64,000 nt of DNA from contig DELZ01000002.1 of assembly GCA_002354635.1 (NCBI GenBank), positions 62,001 to 126,000 on the forward strand, written 5' to 3'. How positions within the stretch are numbered: position 1 is the stretch's first letter; every line of letters starts with the position of its first letter. Below the pieces are notes generated by a model that made no database searches, had not been told where the DNA came from, and saw only the letters and a program-made list of their open reading frames with translations. The DNA comes from Sphingomonadales bacterium UBA2683. GTDB taxonomy: Bacteria > Pseudomonadota > Alphaproteobacteria > Sphingomonadales > Sphingomonadaceae. Shown here piece by piece: positions 25,492 to 33,992 of the stretch. A program made the position numbers and the translations under genes.

Positions 25492-26208
25492 ATGTTGAAG
25501 AATTTTGTCTTATATGGGTTCGCGTTCGCATTTCTGCAACTTTTGATAGCCTGTGGTCCCGCGCCGGAAGACGCGCAAGCTGTTCTCGAGGACGTAGAAA
25601 CGGTGCCGACAGAAACCGACGGCGAGCAATTGGCGGAATCGCAAGAAGCGGAAATTCTTGTCGTTGCCTATGGCGATAGCCTGTATGCGGGCTATGGTGT
25701 TGACCAGAAGGACGGTTTCGCGCCGGAACTGCAATCTGCCTTGCGGGCGGCGGGCAAGGATGTGCGGGTGCACAATGCCGGGGTTTCGGGTGATACCACC
25801 GCTGCGGGTCTGCGGCGGATGGATTTCGTCCTCGACAGTCTTTCCCGCAAGCCCGATCTGGTGATTCTGGGGTTGGGGGGCAATGATATGCTGCGCGGAT
25901 TGAAGCCGTCAGACACCCGCGCCAATTTGGAAGCGATGGTCAAGAATTTACAGGACCGCGGCATTGCCGTGATGTTGACAGGGATGCTGGCGCCGCCAAA
26001 TCTCGGTACCGATTTTACTAAGGAATTCAACGTTATCTATCCGGCTCTGGCCAAGAAATATGATCTGGCGCTCTATCCGTTTTTCATGGACGGCGTGGTT
26101 GGTCGGCCTGGTCTTTTCCTGCCCGACGGCATCCACCCGACCGCCGAGGGCATCGACATCATCGTCGGCAAGATCACCCCGCAGGTCATCGCGGCGCTGA
26201 AGGATTGA
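25492..26208 (+). CDS. tesA: SGNH/GDSL lysophospholipase/arylesterase, lipoprotein, TesA-like
   Basis: 238 aa. Lipobox LLIAC (Cys21), then an acidic linker and an SGNH hydrolase. Block I GDSLYAG holds Ser63, block II GVSGDT Gly100, block III GGND Asn131, and DGIHP near the C-terminus supplies the Asp/His pair. TesA hydrolyses acyl-CoA, lysophospholipids and aryl esters. Here it is predicted as a membrane-tethered lipoprotein rather than the soluble periplasmic form. Divergent from the YbbA-like ATPase, the classic arrangement. Confidence 0.9.
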   Translation: MLKNFVLYGFAFAFLQLLIACGPAPEDAQAVLEDVETVPTETDGEQLAESQEAEILVVAYGDSLYAGYGVDQKDGFAPELQSALRAAGKDVRVHNAGVSGDTTAAGLRRMDFVLDSLSRKPDLVILGLGGNDMLRGLKPSDTRANLEAMVKNLQDRGIAVMLTGMLAPPNLGTDFTKEFNVIYPALAKKYDLALYPFFMDGVVGRPGLFLPDGIHPTAEGIDIIVGKITPQVIAALKD

Positions 26209-26249
26209 GGCTTGTTGGAATGGGAAGAATTGGAAGCATGTTGCGCCGA

Positions 26250-26281
26250 TTGACAAAAACTGTATTATTTTATTAATACAG
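26250..26281 (+). promoter_or_regulatory. Candidate telA promoter with overlapping inverted repeat
   Basis: A perfect -35 hexamer TTGACA (26250-26255) precedes an inverted repeat CTGTATTA / TAATACAG (arms 26260-26267 and 26274-26281) covering the spacer and -10 region (TATTAA, 26271-26276, 15-bp spacing). A repressor bound there would block transcription. About 87 bp upstream of the telA start. Confidence 0.4.
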
Positions 26282-26367
26282 CAGTTGAAACGCTTGAAAA
26301 GCGGTGCATTTGCATCCATTTATAGAGAAAGCCCCGCACTGGTGCCGGGGCAGGGAGGCTGAAGAGC

Positions 26368-27573
26368 ATGGCGACCGAAACAATCACCGCGACCGACGAC
26401 CTGAAATTGACCCCGCCCGATCCGGTCGTTCCTGTCGCACCCGAGAAGGCCGGCGGCCTTGTCTCCATTGGTGACGAGGTAAAGTCCAAACTGGAAGAAA
26501 AAGTCGACGGTTTTATCGATGATCTGATCGCCCAGGACGAAAACAGTCCCGAATTTGGCAAAAAAGTGGACCAGATTACCAATATGGGCCGCAAGGAAAT
26601 CGCCGAGGCAGCGGGCCAGTCCAACCGCTTTCTGGACCGTCCGATCCGGTCGATGGACGAAACCAGCGGGATCGGTTCCGATCTTTCCGAATTGCGCCGC
26701 ACGGTGGAGGATCTCGATCCGGGCAAGCGCGGCAATCTGACGACCAAGAAGAAGATTTTCGGGATCATCCCGTTCGGCAACAAGATGCGCAACTATTTCG
26801 ACGGCTATAAAAGCGCGCAGGGCCATATTGCCTCGATCCTCGACCGGCTGCGCTCGGGCAAGGACGAACTGCTGATGGACAATGCAGCGATTGATGTTGA
26901 ACGCAAGAATCTGTGGGCGGCGATGGGCCGGCTGGAGCAGATGATCCACGTTTCGAAAGTGATGGACCAGCGGCTCGAGGACAAAGCCGCAGAACTGGAT
27001 GCGACCGACCCGGCCAAGGCCAAGGCGATCCGCGAAAGCGCGCTCTTCTACGTCCGGCAACGCACCCAGGACCTGCTGACGCAGATGGCGGTCACCGTGC
27101 AGGGCTATCTCGCGCTGGATCTGGTGAAGCGGAACAATGTCGAGCTGGTCAAGGGTGTCGACCGCGCCAGTACCACGACCGTGGGCGCGCTGCGCACCGG
27201 CGTGACCGTCGCGCAGGCGCTGACCAACCAGAAGCTGGTTCTCGACCAGATTACCGCGCTCAACACGACGACCGCGGGTGTGATCGACAGCACCAGCGAA
27301 ATGCTGAAGAACCAGACCGGCCAGATTCACGAACAGGCGGCATCGGCCACCATCCCGCTGGAAACGCTGCAGCGGGCGTTCCAGAATGTCTATGATACGA
27401 TGGACAATATCGACACGTTCAAGCTGAAGGCGCTGGAAAATATGAAGCAGACGGTCAACAGCCTGTCCGGCGAGATCGAGAAATCGAAGGGCTATATTGC
27501 CCGGTCCGAAGGGCAGGCCAAGGCACAGCTGGAAGGGCCGTCCGAAAATCCGCTGTCCGCGTTGGAGGGCTAG
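26368..27573 (+). CDS. telA: Toxic anion resistance protein (TelA/KlaA family)
   Basis: 401 aa, mostly long helices, cytoplasmic. Typical pieces are FGIIPFGNKMRNYFDGYKSAQ, ALDLVKRNNVELVKGVDRASTTTVGALRTGV and VYDTMDNIDTFKLKALENMK. TelA proteins were named for tellurite resistance and also occur in envelope-stress loci; biochemical role unclear. Followed by a GTG-started membrane partner 6 bp downstream. The hairpin GCCCCG...CGGGGC just before the ATG may affect translation. Confidence 0.93.
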   Translation: MATETITATDDLKLTPPDPVVPVAPEKAGGLVSIGDEVKSKLEEKVDGFIDDLIAQDENSPEFGKKVDQITNMGRKEIAEAAGQSNRFLDRPIRSMDETSGIGSDLSELRRTVEDLDPGKRGNLTTKKKIFGIIPFGNKMRNYFDGYKSAQGHIASILDRLRSGKDELLMDNAAIDVERKNLWAAMGRLEQMIHVSKVMDQRLEDKAAELDATDPAKAKAIRESALFYVRQRTQDLLTQMAVTVQGYLALDLVKRNNVELVKGVDRASTTTVGALRTGVTVAQALTNQKLVLDQITALNTTTAGVIDSTSEMLKNQTGQIHEQAASATIPLETLQRAFQNVYDTMDNIDTFKLKALENMKQTVNSLSGEIEKSKGYIARSEGQAKAQLEGPSENPLSALEG

Positions 27574-27579
27574 AACCCG

Positions 27580-28293
27580 GTGCCGGAATCCAATCAGCAA
27601 ATCTATGACGGTGCGGCGCGGGCGCTGCGCGAATCCCAGTTCCGGCGCTCGATCGGCCATCGTTCGCACAAGCTGAAGCAGGGGCATCTTTTCAAGAAAC
27701 TGGGCCGCGCTGCCTTGTGGACGGTCGGCGTGCTGGTCGGCGCCAGCATCGTCGGCGGCATATTGAGCGGCATCGGTTTCTGGGGCGTGATGATTTCCGC
27801 GGCGCTGATCGCCGGTGGTATCTGGGCATCGATGAAATTTCCGAAAATGAAAATGCCGACACCGGAAACGATCATGAAATCCGATCTCAAGTCGCTGGCC
27901 GGAAAGACCGAAATCTGGCTGGAAAACCAGAGACCGGCCTTGCCGGCGCCGGCGGTGCAGATTGTCAATGGTATCGGAGTCCAGCTGGACATGTTGTCGC
28001 CACAGCTCAACAAGCTGAACGAGGGTGATGCCGCCGCTTATGAGGTGCGCAAGCTTGTTGGCGAGCATTTGCCAGAGCTGATCAACGGATATCGCGCGAT
28101 TCCGGCATCGATGCGTTCGAAAAGCAATGACAGCGGCAAATCACCGGACGAACAGCTGATCGGCGGACTGACGCTGATCGAAAAGGAAATCGCGGGGGTG
28201 ACCCAGCAGATCGCCAAGGGCGATATCGACAACCTGTCAATCCGCGGCCGGTATCTTGAACTCAAATATGACAAGAATGCCGAAGCGGAATAG
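27580..28293 (+). CDS. Membrane protein partner of TelA, XpaC-like
   Basis: 237 aa beginning with GTG at 27580, which follows the Shine-Dalgarno-like GGAGGG inside the telA 3' end. Two membrane helices near residues 43-80 are followed by a long helical cytoplasmic domain. The arrangement resembles the XpaC/5-bromo-4-chloroindolyl phosphate-hydrolysis family protein usually encoded with telA. Presumably the membrane anchor for TelA; function not established. Confidence 0.75.
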   Translation: MPESNQQIYDGAARALRESQFRRSIGHRSHKLKQGHLFKKLGRAALWTVGVLVGASIVGGILSGIGFWGVMISAALIAGGIWASMKFPKMKMPTPETIMKSDLKSLAGKTEIWLENQRPALPAPAVQIVNGIGVQLDMLSPQLNKLNEGDAAAYEVRKLVGEHLPELINGYRAIPASMRSKSNDSGKSPDEQLIGGLTLIEKEIAGVTQQIAKGDIDNLSIRGRYLELKYDKNAEAE

Positions 28294-28446
28294 CTATTCC
28301 TAACGACGCTTGCGGTCGCATTCAACGCGGAACGCGGGTCACGCTGCCTGCTTTCGTGAGCCGCTCCTCCTTCAAATCGACAGTGTCTTTGCCGGTAGCA
28401 GAACCTATTCTCTCATAAAATCCATGCAAGGATGGGAGAGGACCGA

Positions 28447-29034
28447 ATGGGCCGGATATCGAAACTGCCGCCGGAGGACTGGGATCCGCGGATCAGGAAT
28501 GCCGTCAACCCTGATGCAGCGACCGATCTCGAACAGGGGCTGACCCGCTATTTCGCCCATTGTCCGGAGCAGGCGCTGGGCCTGATGCAATTCGGCGGCG
28601 CGCTCAAGCGGGGGCGCAGCCTGCCGGAACGGCTGGTCGAACTGGTCCGGTTGCGCATCGCCTTTTTCAACCAGTGCCGGAGCTGCATGGCGATCCGCTA
28701 TACCGATGCGGTCAATGACGGGGTCGACGAAGGCGCGGTATGCTCGCTGGAAAAGCCGCAGGAAGCGGACAATCTCAGCGAGGCGGAAAAGGCGGCGATC
28801 CATTATGGCGAGCTGATGGCCACCGATCATCTGGCAATTGATGACAGCGCTCATGCCCGTTTGCGGGAACATTTCAGCGAAGCGCAAATTGTCGAACTGG
28901 GCATGACCTGCGCCTTCTTTGTCGGCTTTGGCCGGCTGGCCGCGACCTGGCATATGGTCGACGAACTGCCCGAAGCCTTTCAGAAAGCCGATACCATTGC
29001 ACCATGGGGCGAGGAAAAAATTCAGGTGCGCTAG
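28447..29034 (+). CDS. Carboxymuconolactone decarboxylase/AhpD-like family protein
   Basis: 195 aa. The motif ERLVELVRLRIAFFNQCRSC with MAIRYTDAV after it contains the Cys77-x-x-Cys80 pair of AhpD-like proteins, which in that family is redox active; other members are decarboxylases. ATG 28447 is used because GGATGGGAGAGG lies just upstream. First gene of the set CMD-P450-NmrA, separated from the P450 start by 11 bp. In catabolic islands such proteins often accompany peroxide-producing oxygenases. Confidence 0.88.
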   Translation: MGRISKLPPEDWDPRIRNAVNPDAATDLEQGLTRYFAHCPEQALGLMQFGGALKRGRSLPERLVELVRLRIAFFNQCRSCMAIRYTDAVNDGVDEGAVCSLEKPQEADNLSEAEKAAIHYGELMATDHLAIDDSAHARLREHFSEAQIVELGMTCAFFVGFGRLAATWHMVDELPEAFQKADTIAPWGEEKIQVR

Positions 29035-29045
29035 GGAGAGACGAC

Positions 29046-30317
29046 ATGGCAACCAAGGCCGATCTTGATATCAATCTGCTCGATGCGGAAACGCAGCAAT
29101 GTCCCTATGACGCCTACAAGAGGCTGCGCGAGGACGCACCGGTCTACAAGCAGCCCGGTACCGAAATCTATGTCATCACGCGCTATGAGGATGTCCGGCG
29201 GGTGCTGCTCGATCCGGAAAGCTTCCCCAGCAGCCCGAAGAAATTCGCCTCGTTTAACAAGACCGGCAGCGCCGAACGCCAGCAGCTGGTGCAGCAGCGG
29301 TTCCAGAAGAACGGATGGGTTCCCGAGCCGACCCTGTCGAGCCGCGATGATCCCAATCACAAGCAGATGCGGGCGATGTTCAACGAGGCCTTCAGGCCGA
29401 GCAAGATCAAGACCATGGATCCGCTGGTCGAGACGCTGGCCTATGAACTGATCGACGGCTTTGTCGAGGATGGCGAGTGCAACTGGGTCAGCCAGTTTGC
29501 CGTGCCTTTGCCGCTGTATATCATCGGCGAGCAGATGGGTGCGCCGCGCGAGGACATGTGGAAGATCAAACGCTGGACCGATGCCTTCTTCCACCGGATA
29601 TCGATGATGCTGGACCAGGAATCCGAGCTGGAGATGGTCGACCGCGAGATCGAGGGGCAGCATTATTTCCATCCGGTTTTCGAACGGCTGCGCACAAACC
29701 CCGATGACAGCCTGCTGAGCGAGCTGGTCAACCGGGTGATCGAGGAATGGGGCCGGCCGCTCAATGACAATGAACTGCACGCGGAGATGATGGCCGACAC
29801 ATTTGTCGGCGGCAGCGAGACCACGACCAACGCGCTGGCGTCGGGCATCCGGCTGCTGATTGAGAACAAGGATGTCTGGGAGCAACTGAAAAGCGATCCT
29901 GACAAATATATGAAGACCTTTGTCGAGGAGGTGGTCCGGCTGGAATCGCCCGTCCAGAGCCTGATGCGCTTTGCCGCGGAAGAGGTCGAGATGCATGGAG
30001 TCACGATCCCCAGGGGCGCGCTGATCAATGTCCGCTACGCGGCGGCCAACCGGGACGAGAGCGTGTTCGAATGTCCCGAGCAAATCGATCTCGAGCGCAA
30101 GCGCGCCGGCGCGCATATGGGTTTCGGTTCCGGCATCCACCATTGTCTTGGCGCGCCGCTGGCCCGGCGGGAACTGATCTGGGGCTTTACCGCCGTGGTC
30201 GACCGGTTCGAGGATATGTGGTTTGTCGAGGGCAAGAATGATTTTGCCATCCACCCGCATTTTCTGCTGCGCTCGCTCAAGGAGCTGCATATCGGATTTG
30301 CGCCGAAGGCGAGCTGA
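29046..30317 (+). CDS. Cytochrome P450
   Basis: 423 aa, soluble bacterial class. The I-helix GGSETTT (255-261), ExxR pair Glu295/Arg298 and haem loop FGSGIHHCLGAPLAR with axial Cys367 are all present. It hydroxylates a hydrophobic substrate using electrons from an unlinked ferredoxin and reductase. ATG 29046 follows TAGGGAGAGACGAC. The flanking AhpD-like and NmrA-like genes on the same strand suggest a shared pathway. Confidence 0.97.
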   Translation: MATKADLDINLLDAETQQCPYDAYKRLREDAPVYKQPGTEIYVITRYEDVRRVLLDPESFPSSPKKFASFNKTGSAERQQLVQQRFQKNGWVPEPTLSSRDDPNHKQMRAMFNEAFRPSKIKTMDPLVETLAYELIDGFVEDGECNWVSQFAVPLPLYIIGEQMGAPREDMWKIKRWTDAFFHRISMMLDQESELEMVDREIEGQHYFHPVFERLRTNPDDSLLSELVNRVIEEWGRPLNDNELHAEMMADTFVGGSETTTNALASGIRLLIENKDVWEQLKSDPDKYMKTFVEEVVRLESPVQSLMRFAAEEVEMHGVTIPRGALINVRYAAANRDESVFECPEQIDLERKRAGAHMGFGSGIHHCLGAPLARRELIWGFTAVVDRFEDMWFVEGKNDFAIHPHFLLRSLKELHIGFAPKAS

Positions 30318-30398
30318 GCACGCTTTCCTGTCCAATAGGAGTATTGAGGGTCGTCCAGCCCTCCCATATCCTTGGCAACAGAACAGGGAGAGACAGTG

Positions 30399-31331
30399 AT
30401 GACATTGGTATCGGTAGTGGGTGCAACGGGGCGGCAAGGACTGGCGCAGATGCGGCAACTTGCCGCTGCGGGGTACAAGGTTCGCGCGCTGTCGCGCAGC
30501 GAAAACCCCGATCTGGGTGGCAGCAATGTCGCCAGCGAAGCCCGCGTCATCGATCTCGACGACGAGTCGACCTTCATCCCCGCGCTCGAGGGGTCGGATG
30601 CGGTTTTCTATACCCACCCGCTGCAGTCGCCCGGCGCGCGTTCGGAGCTGGTCGGAAAGATGGGACATGCCGCCGCCACCGTCGGCGCCGAGCGGTTTGT
30701 CTGGAACACGTCGGGATGGATTCCGGATCAGCCGGGCGAGGCGAACAGCTATGCCGCCAATACCCCGGCGATCAACGCGCTCTTCCGTTCGGGTGTTCCG
30801 GCGACGGTCTTTGGCTCGGTGCTGTTCATGGACAATCTGCTGACCAATTGGGCCCGGCCCTTCATCGTGCACGAAGATCGCTATGTCTACGCGCATGAAC
30901 CGCATCTGGAGGCGAACTGGATCAGCCTGGACGATGTCGGGAAATGCATGACCGCGGCACTTGAACGTCCGGACCTGGAAGGCGCATGGATGAATATCGG
31001 CGGCCCGCAGCGGCTGAAACCGACGGATGTCACCGCCACATTGTCGCGCGTATTCGGTCGCGAGATCCGCTATGATCCCTGCACACCTGAAGAGTTCGGG
31101 GATTTGCTGGTCAAGGCACTCGGCGATTCGATGCCCGAGGAAAACCGGGCACCGATGGCGGCGAGCATCGCCGATTTCTATCATTATAACAACAAATCGC
31201 CGACCGAACCGTTCAAGGTCGATACCGATTACATGCAGCGGCGGCTGCCCGAAGTCGAATTCGAGACGCTGGAACAATGGGCGGCGCGGCAGGACTGGTC
31301 TGATGATGCGCACCGGCCTTCGGCTGGCTAG
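30399..31331 (+). CDS. NmrA-like NAD(P)-binding oxidoreductase
   Basis: 310 aa. The N-terminus SVVGATGRQGLAQ is the GxxGxxG dinucleotide site of the atypical SDR/NmrA family. Mid-protein VWNTSGWIP replaces the classical YxxxK, as is normal in NmrA relatives. Starts at ATG 30399 after GGGAGAGACAGTG. The stop lies 4 bp from the convergent Rieske alpha gene. Possibly a reductase or dehydrogenase in the catabolic island. Confidence 0.88.
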   Translation: MTLVSVVGATGRQGLAQMRQLAAAGYKVRALSRSENPDLGGSNVASEARVIDLDDESTFIPALEGSDAVFYTHPLQSPGARSELVGKMGHAAATVGAERFVWNTSGWIPDQPGEANSYAANTPAINALFRSGVPATVFGSVLFMDNLLTNWARPFIVHEDRYVYAHEPHLEANWISLDDVGKCMTAALERPDLEGAWMNIGGPQRLKPTDVTATLSRVFGREIRYDPCTPEEFGDLLVKALGDSMPEENRAPMAASIADFYHYNNKSPTEPFKVDTDYMQRRLPEVEFETLEQWAARQDWSDDAHRPSAG

Positions 31332-31334
31332 TTT

Positions 31335-32717
31335 CTAGCCCGCGAGATATTCGTCCAGAGTGAGATGCAGGCGGCGGATACGGGCTTCCTGATAATTGCC
31401 GAGCGACTGGGCGCCCTTGGCGCCCTTCAGCGATGCCTTGGCGCCATTGCGCTGCATCTTCAGATTGTCGGTATCCTGGTCCAATATGTCGGCCAGGTCA
31501 AAGCCGGGCACGGTGGTGTAGCTGTCGTCGACCTCCAGCCGGATCGGCCTGGCCGGAGCAGGGCGCGGTTTTCCTTTCGGGACGGGTTGCAGCAGCAGGA
31601 TTTCGTGCAGGCAGTGATCGACGTCGATCGGACGGAACCGGTAGCAGAGGCGGATATTGATCCCGGGAAAGAAAAAGGCGTTCGGAAAGACAAAATATTC
31701 GATGCTGTCGAGCATTTCGGCGGTGGAAGTGCCGGTCAGGTCGACGCCGAATTGCTCGCTATATTCCTCGCGTAGCAGCCGGGCATGATGGGCGCGTGCC
31801 TCCGCGCCCTCGGGCAGCGTTTCGGGGTCCCGACCGAGCTTGGCGAAAATCTGTTTTTCGCTGACCGGCTGTTTCAGATGGGGGCTGGGCTTGCCGATGG
31901 CATGGATGAAGCGGCTGACATTCTTGCCGAAAATATCATATTGCGCGTTGGCATCGGCGGCGGTGTGGACTGCCTGGCTGTGCGTTTCCAGCACATGGAA
32001 GGCCTCGAGAAACGCCTCCATCGCCATTTTCCAGTTGGCCGGCAGGACTTTCTCCGTGTGCAGTGCGACATAGCGGTCATCCATCGGCCAGAGCTTGAAA
32101 TGCTCGGGCATGACCTCGAGATAGTCGGCGAGCGGCCCGGCGTTGGCGTTCATGTTAATGAAGACAAAGCCGCCCCAGAGATCACACCGGATTTCGGTCA
32201 GCCGAAAATCCTCCTCGTTGAGATGCGGGAAATCCCAGCGGCAGGGTATCTCGTTGAGCGAGCCGTCAAGATTGAAGGTCATGCCGTGAAACGGGCAGCG
32301 TATGGTGGGCCGGCGGACGCCGGTGCTGCCCTCCGACGCAAATTGCATGCCGCGGTGCGGGCAGGAGTTTACGAAGGCGCGGATATGGCTGTCTTCGCCG
32401 CGCACGACGAGGATCGAATAGGGGCCGACATCATAGACATAACGGTCGCCCTTGGCCGGAATATGTTCCTCGCGGCAGGCCCATTGCCAGGTCCGGTTCC
32501 ACATCCGGTCGACCTCGGCATCGGCAAAATCTTCGCTGACATAGCGTTCAAAGCCGATATCCTCGTCGCCGAGAAATGCATATTGCTCTGACCGCATCGC
32601 GTCCGGAACCCGGTCGCCATCGGCATCCAATATATCCTGATAGGACGGTCCGGGACAGCGGGCTTCGCCCTTGGGCAAGTCGGCATCGGCGGCTTTGGTG
32701 AGATCCAGTGCCATCAT
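31335..32717 (-). CDS. Rieske non-haem iron ring-hydroxylating oxygenase, alpha subunit
   Basis: 460 aa. Rieske cluster ligands are Cys119-His121 in CPHRG and Cys141-His144 in CPFHGM. The mononuclear iron site is signalled by FHVLETH (His241, His246). The protein should oxygenate an aromatic, polycyclic or steroid-type substrate, with electrons from a ferredoxin and reductase not in this window. Its ATG overlaps the stop of the upstream SnoaL-like gene by 4 bp, so the two are translated together and that partner may act as a beta-like subunit or a following enzyme. Confidence 0.95.
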   Translation of the reverse strand: MMALDLTKAADADLPKGEARCPGPSYQDILDADGDRVPDAMRSEQYAFLGDEDIGFERYVSEDFADAEVDRMWNRTWQWACREEHIPAKGDRYVYDVGPYSILVVRGEDSHIRAFVNSCPHRGMQFASEGSTGVRRPTIRCPFHGMTFNLDGSLNEIPCRWDFPHLNEEDFRLTEIRCDLWGGFVFINMNANAGPLADYLEVMPEHFKLWPMDDRYVALHTEKVLPANWKMAMEAFLEAFHVLETHSQAVHTAADANAQYDIFGKNVSRFIHAIGKPSPHLKQPVSEKQIFAKLGRDPETLPEGAEARAHHARLLREEYSEQFGVDLTGTSTAEMLDSIEYFVFPNAFFFPGINIRLCYRFRPIDVDHCLHEILLLQPVPKGKPRPAPARPIRLEVDDSYTTVPGFDLADILDQDTDNLKMQRNGAKASLKGAKGAQSLGNYQEARIRRLHLTLDEYLAG

Positions 32718-33241
32718 GCTGTCCCCGGTCTGCGCATCGCCGAACGATTGTAGATCGGATCATCAGGCTTGCGTTCACCCCAGATATTGCCCGACCCTTC
32801 GAGGAAGGCATCGGTTGCCGGGTCGTCGCGCGCCCAGTCGACGATCTCGCTGCGATAGGAAAATTTCCAGATGCCGTCGCGTTTTTCATAGCGGTCGGCA
32901 TAGCGGCCGCAGATGAAGATATCGCGGAGTTCATCCCGTTCGTTCCGGACCCGGTGATAGGCCTGAAAATAGACTTCGCCAAACGCGCGGTCCCCCTCGA
33001 CCTCGACATTATTCTGGCCGATCATGTGGTGGTTGCGGTCGTGATCGGCCAGCGCGGTCATGCAGAAATCGGAAAAACCGTCGGCATCGCCTGCATAGAT
33101 ACCATAGTCCATATAGGCATCATCCCAGAATTGGGCGCGCAGCAGATCGCGGTCCAGCCGGTCGAGCGCGCGCATGTAGCGGGCCGGCAGTTCCATGATT
33201 GCCAGCTTGTCCATCTGGATCTGAAAAAGGTGCTCGTCCAT
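32714..33241 (-). CDS. SnoaL/NTF2-fold protein with Asp-His dyad, paralog A
   Basis: 175 aa. The pattern RALDRLD (Asp27) ... NHHMIGQ (His72) ... ICGRYADRYEKRDGIWKFSYR matches the fold family of scytalone dehydratase, BaiE and LinA, in which an Asp-His pair catalyses elimination. Asp and His are 45 residues apart, as in paralogs B and C. ATG 33241 suits the ribosome site GGAGCGG better than ATG 33247. Coupled to the Rieske alpha gene by ATGA at 32714-32717. An alternative role is a ring-hydroxylase beta subunit, which shares this fold. Confidence 0.88.
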   Translation of the reverse strand: MDEHLFQIQMDKLAIMELPARYMRALDRLDRDLLRAQFWDDAYMDYGIYAGDADGFSDFCMTALADHDRNHHMIGQNNVEVEGDRAFGEVYFQAYHRVRNERDELRDIFICGRYADRYEKRDGIWKFSYRSEIVDWARDDPATDAFLEGSGNIWGERKPDDPIYNRSAMRRPGTA

Positions 33242-33295
33242 CGTCATCCGCTCCGCTCCGCCCTGTTCGGGCCTGTTCTTTCCGACAATAGTATG

Positions 33296-33311
33296 CGTCA
33301 CAGCTGTCACG
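33296..33311. promoter_or_regulatory. Candidate operator between divergent SnoaL genes
   Basis: CGTCACAGCTGTCACG is a near-perfect 16-bp palindrome with symmetric mismatches only at the fourth bases. It sits centrally in the 122-bp region that drives paralogs A (minus) and B (plus), so one site could serve both. The bound factor is not known; the LuxR protein of this cluster is one candidate. Confidence 0.4.
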
Positions 33312-33363
33312 TAAATTGCCCTTTTAGCTAGCAAAGCCATATGGCAGGATGAGGAGAGTTGCA

Positions 33364-33894
33364 GTGACCCACACGGTTGGAAAAGTGCCAGGCCCGGCGC
33401 GCCTGGCGGATGAGCATGCGATCCGGGAAATCATCCATATGCATTGCCGCGGAGTCGACCGGGCCGACGAAGCCGCCCTGAAATCATGCTACTGGCCGGA
33501 AGCCAGTGTCTCCTACGGGGCAGAGCCCGCGGCTGCGCATGCATTTTGCGAGGACCTGGTGGAGGCGATACAGGGCTTTGCCCAGACCCACCATGTCGTC
33601 AGCAATATAGTGGTGGACTTCCCGGACGAGAGCGAGCTGGCGATGGCGACGGTCGAAAGCTATCTGGTCGCCTTTCACTATCTGGAAGATCCGCAGGGGC
33701 AGGACAGCGAGATGACCTATCTCGGCCGCTATCTCGACCGGTTTGAAAAACGCGATGACCAGTGGAAGATCATGCAGCGCACGCCGGTGATGAGCTGGAG
33801 CCAGAATGCCGCGACAACCCATGATGCCGAGCACCCGGCGCTGGCGGCGCTGACAAGGGCAGGGCGCTTTCCCGAAGATCCGGTTTACAAATGA
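33364..33894 (+). CDS. SnoaL/NTF2-fold protein with Asp-His dyad, paralog B
   Basis: 176 aa starting at GTG 33364, placed seven bases after GAGGAG. The ATG 15 bases upstream overlaps that ribosome site and is less likely. The core reads RGVDRAD (Asp32) ... QTHHVVSN (His77) ... GRYLDRFEKRDDQWKI. Dyad spacing is 45 residues. It is not immediately followed by an oxygenase gene but by the convergent TonB receptor. Likely a lyase/isomerase of the island pathway. Confidence 0.85.
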   Translation: MTHTVGKVPGPARLADEHAIREIIHMHCRGVDRADEAALKSCYWPEASVSYGAEPAAAHAFCEDLVEAIQGFAQTHHVVSNIVVDFPDESELAMATVESYLVAFHYLEDPQGQDSEMTYLGRYLDRFEKRDDQWKIMQRTPVMSWSQNAATTHDAEHPALAALTRAGRFPEDPVYK

Positions 33895-33992
33895 CCGACG
33901 CGGGTCTGTCCAGGCTATGGTTCAGAACTAAATCGGACCGGAACAGCCCCCCAGCCGTTCCGGTCCGATCATGATCAACGGGAGAATGTTGA

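Noticed and set aside
26320..28068. A 582-codon frame opposite telA and its partner
   Set aside because: Shadow frame with no recognisable domain; telA family motifs decide for the plus strand.
29031..31313. A 760-codon open frame on the minus strand opposite the P450 and NmrA-like genes
   Set aside because: It is the antisense shadow of high-GC codon use; the plus-strand genes have complete family motifs, and this frame has none.
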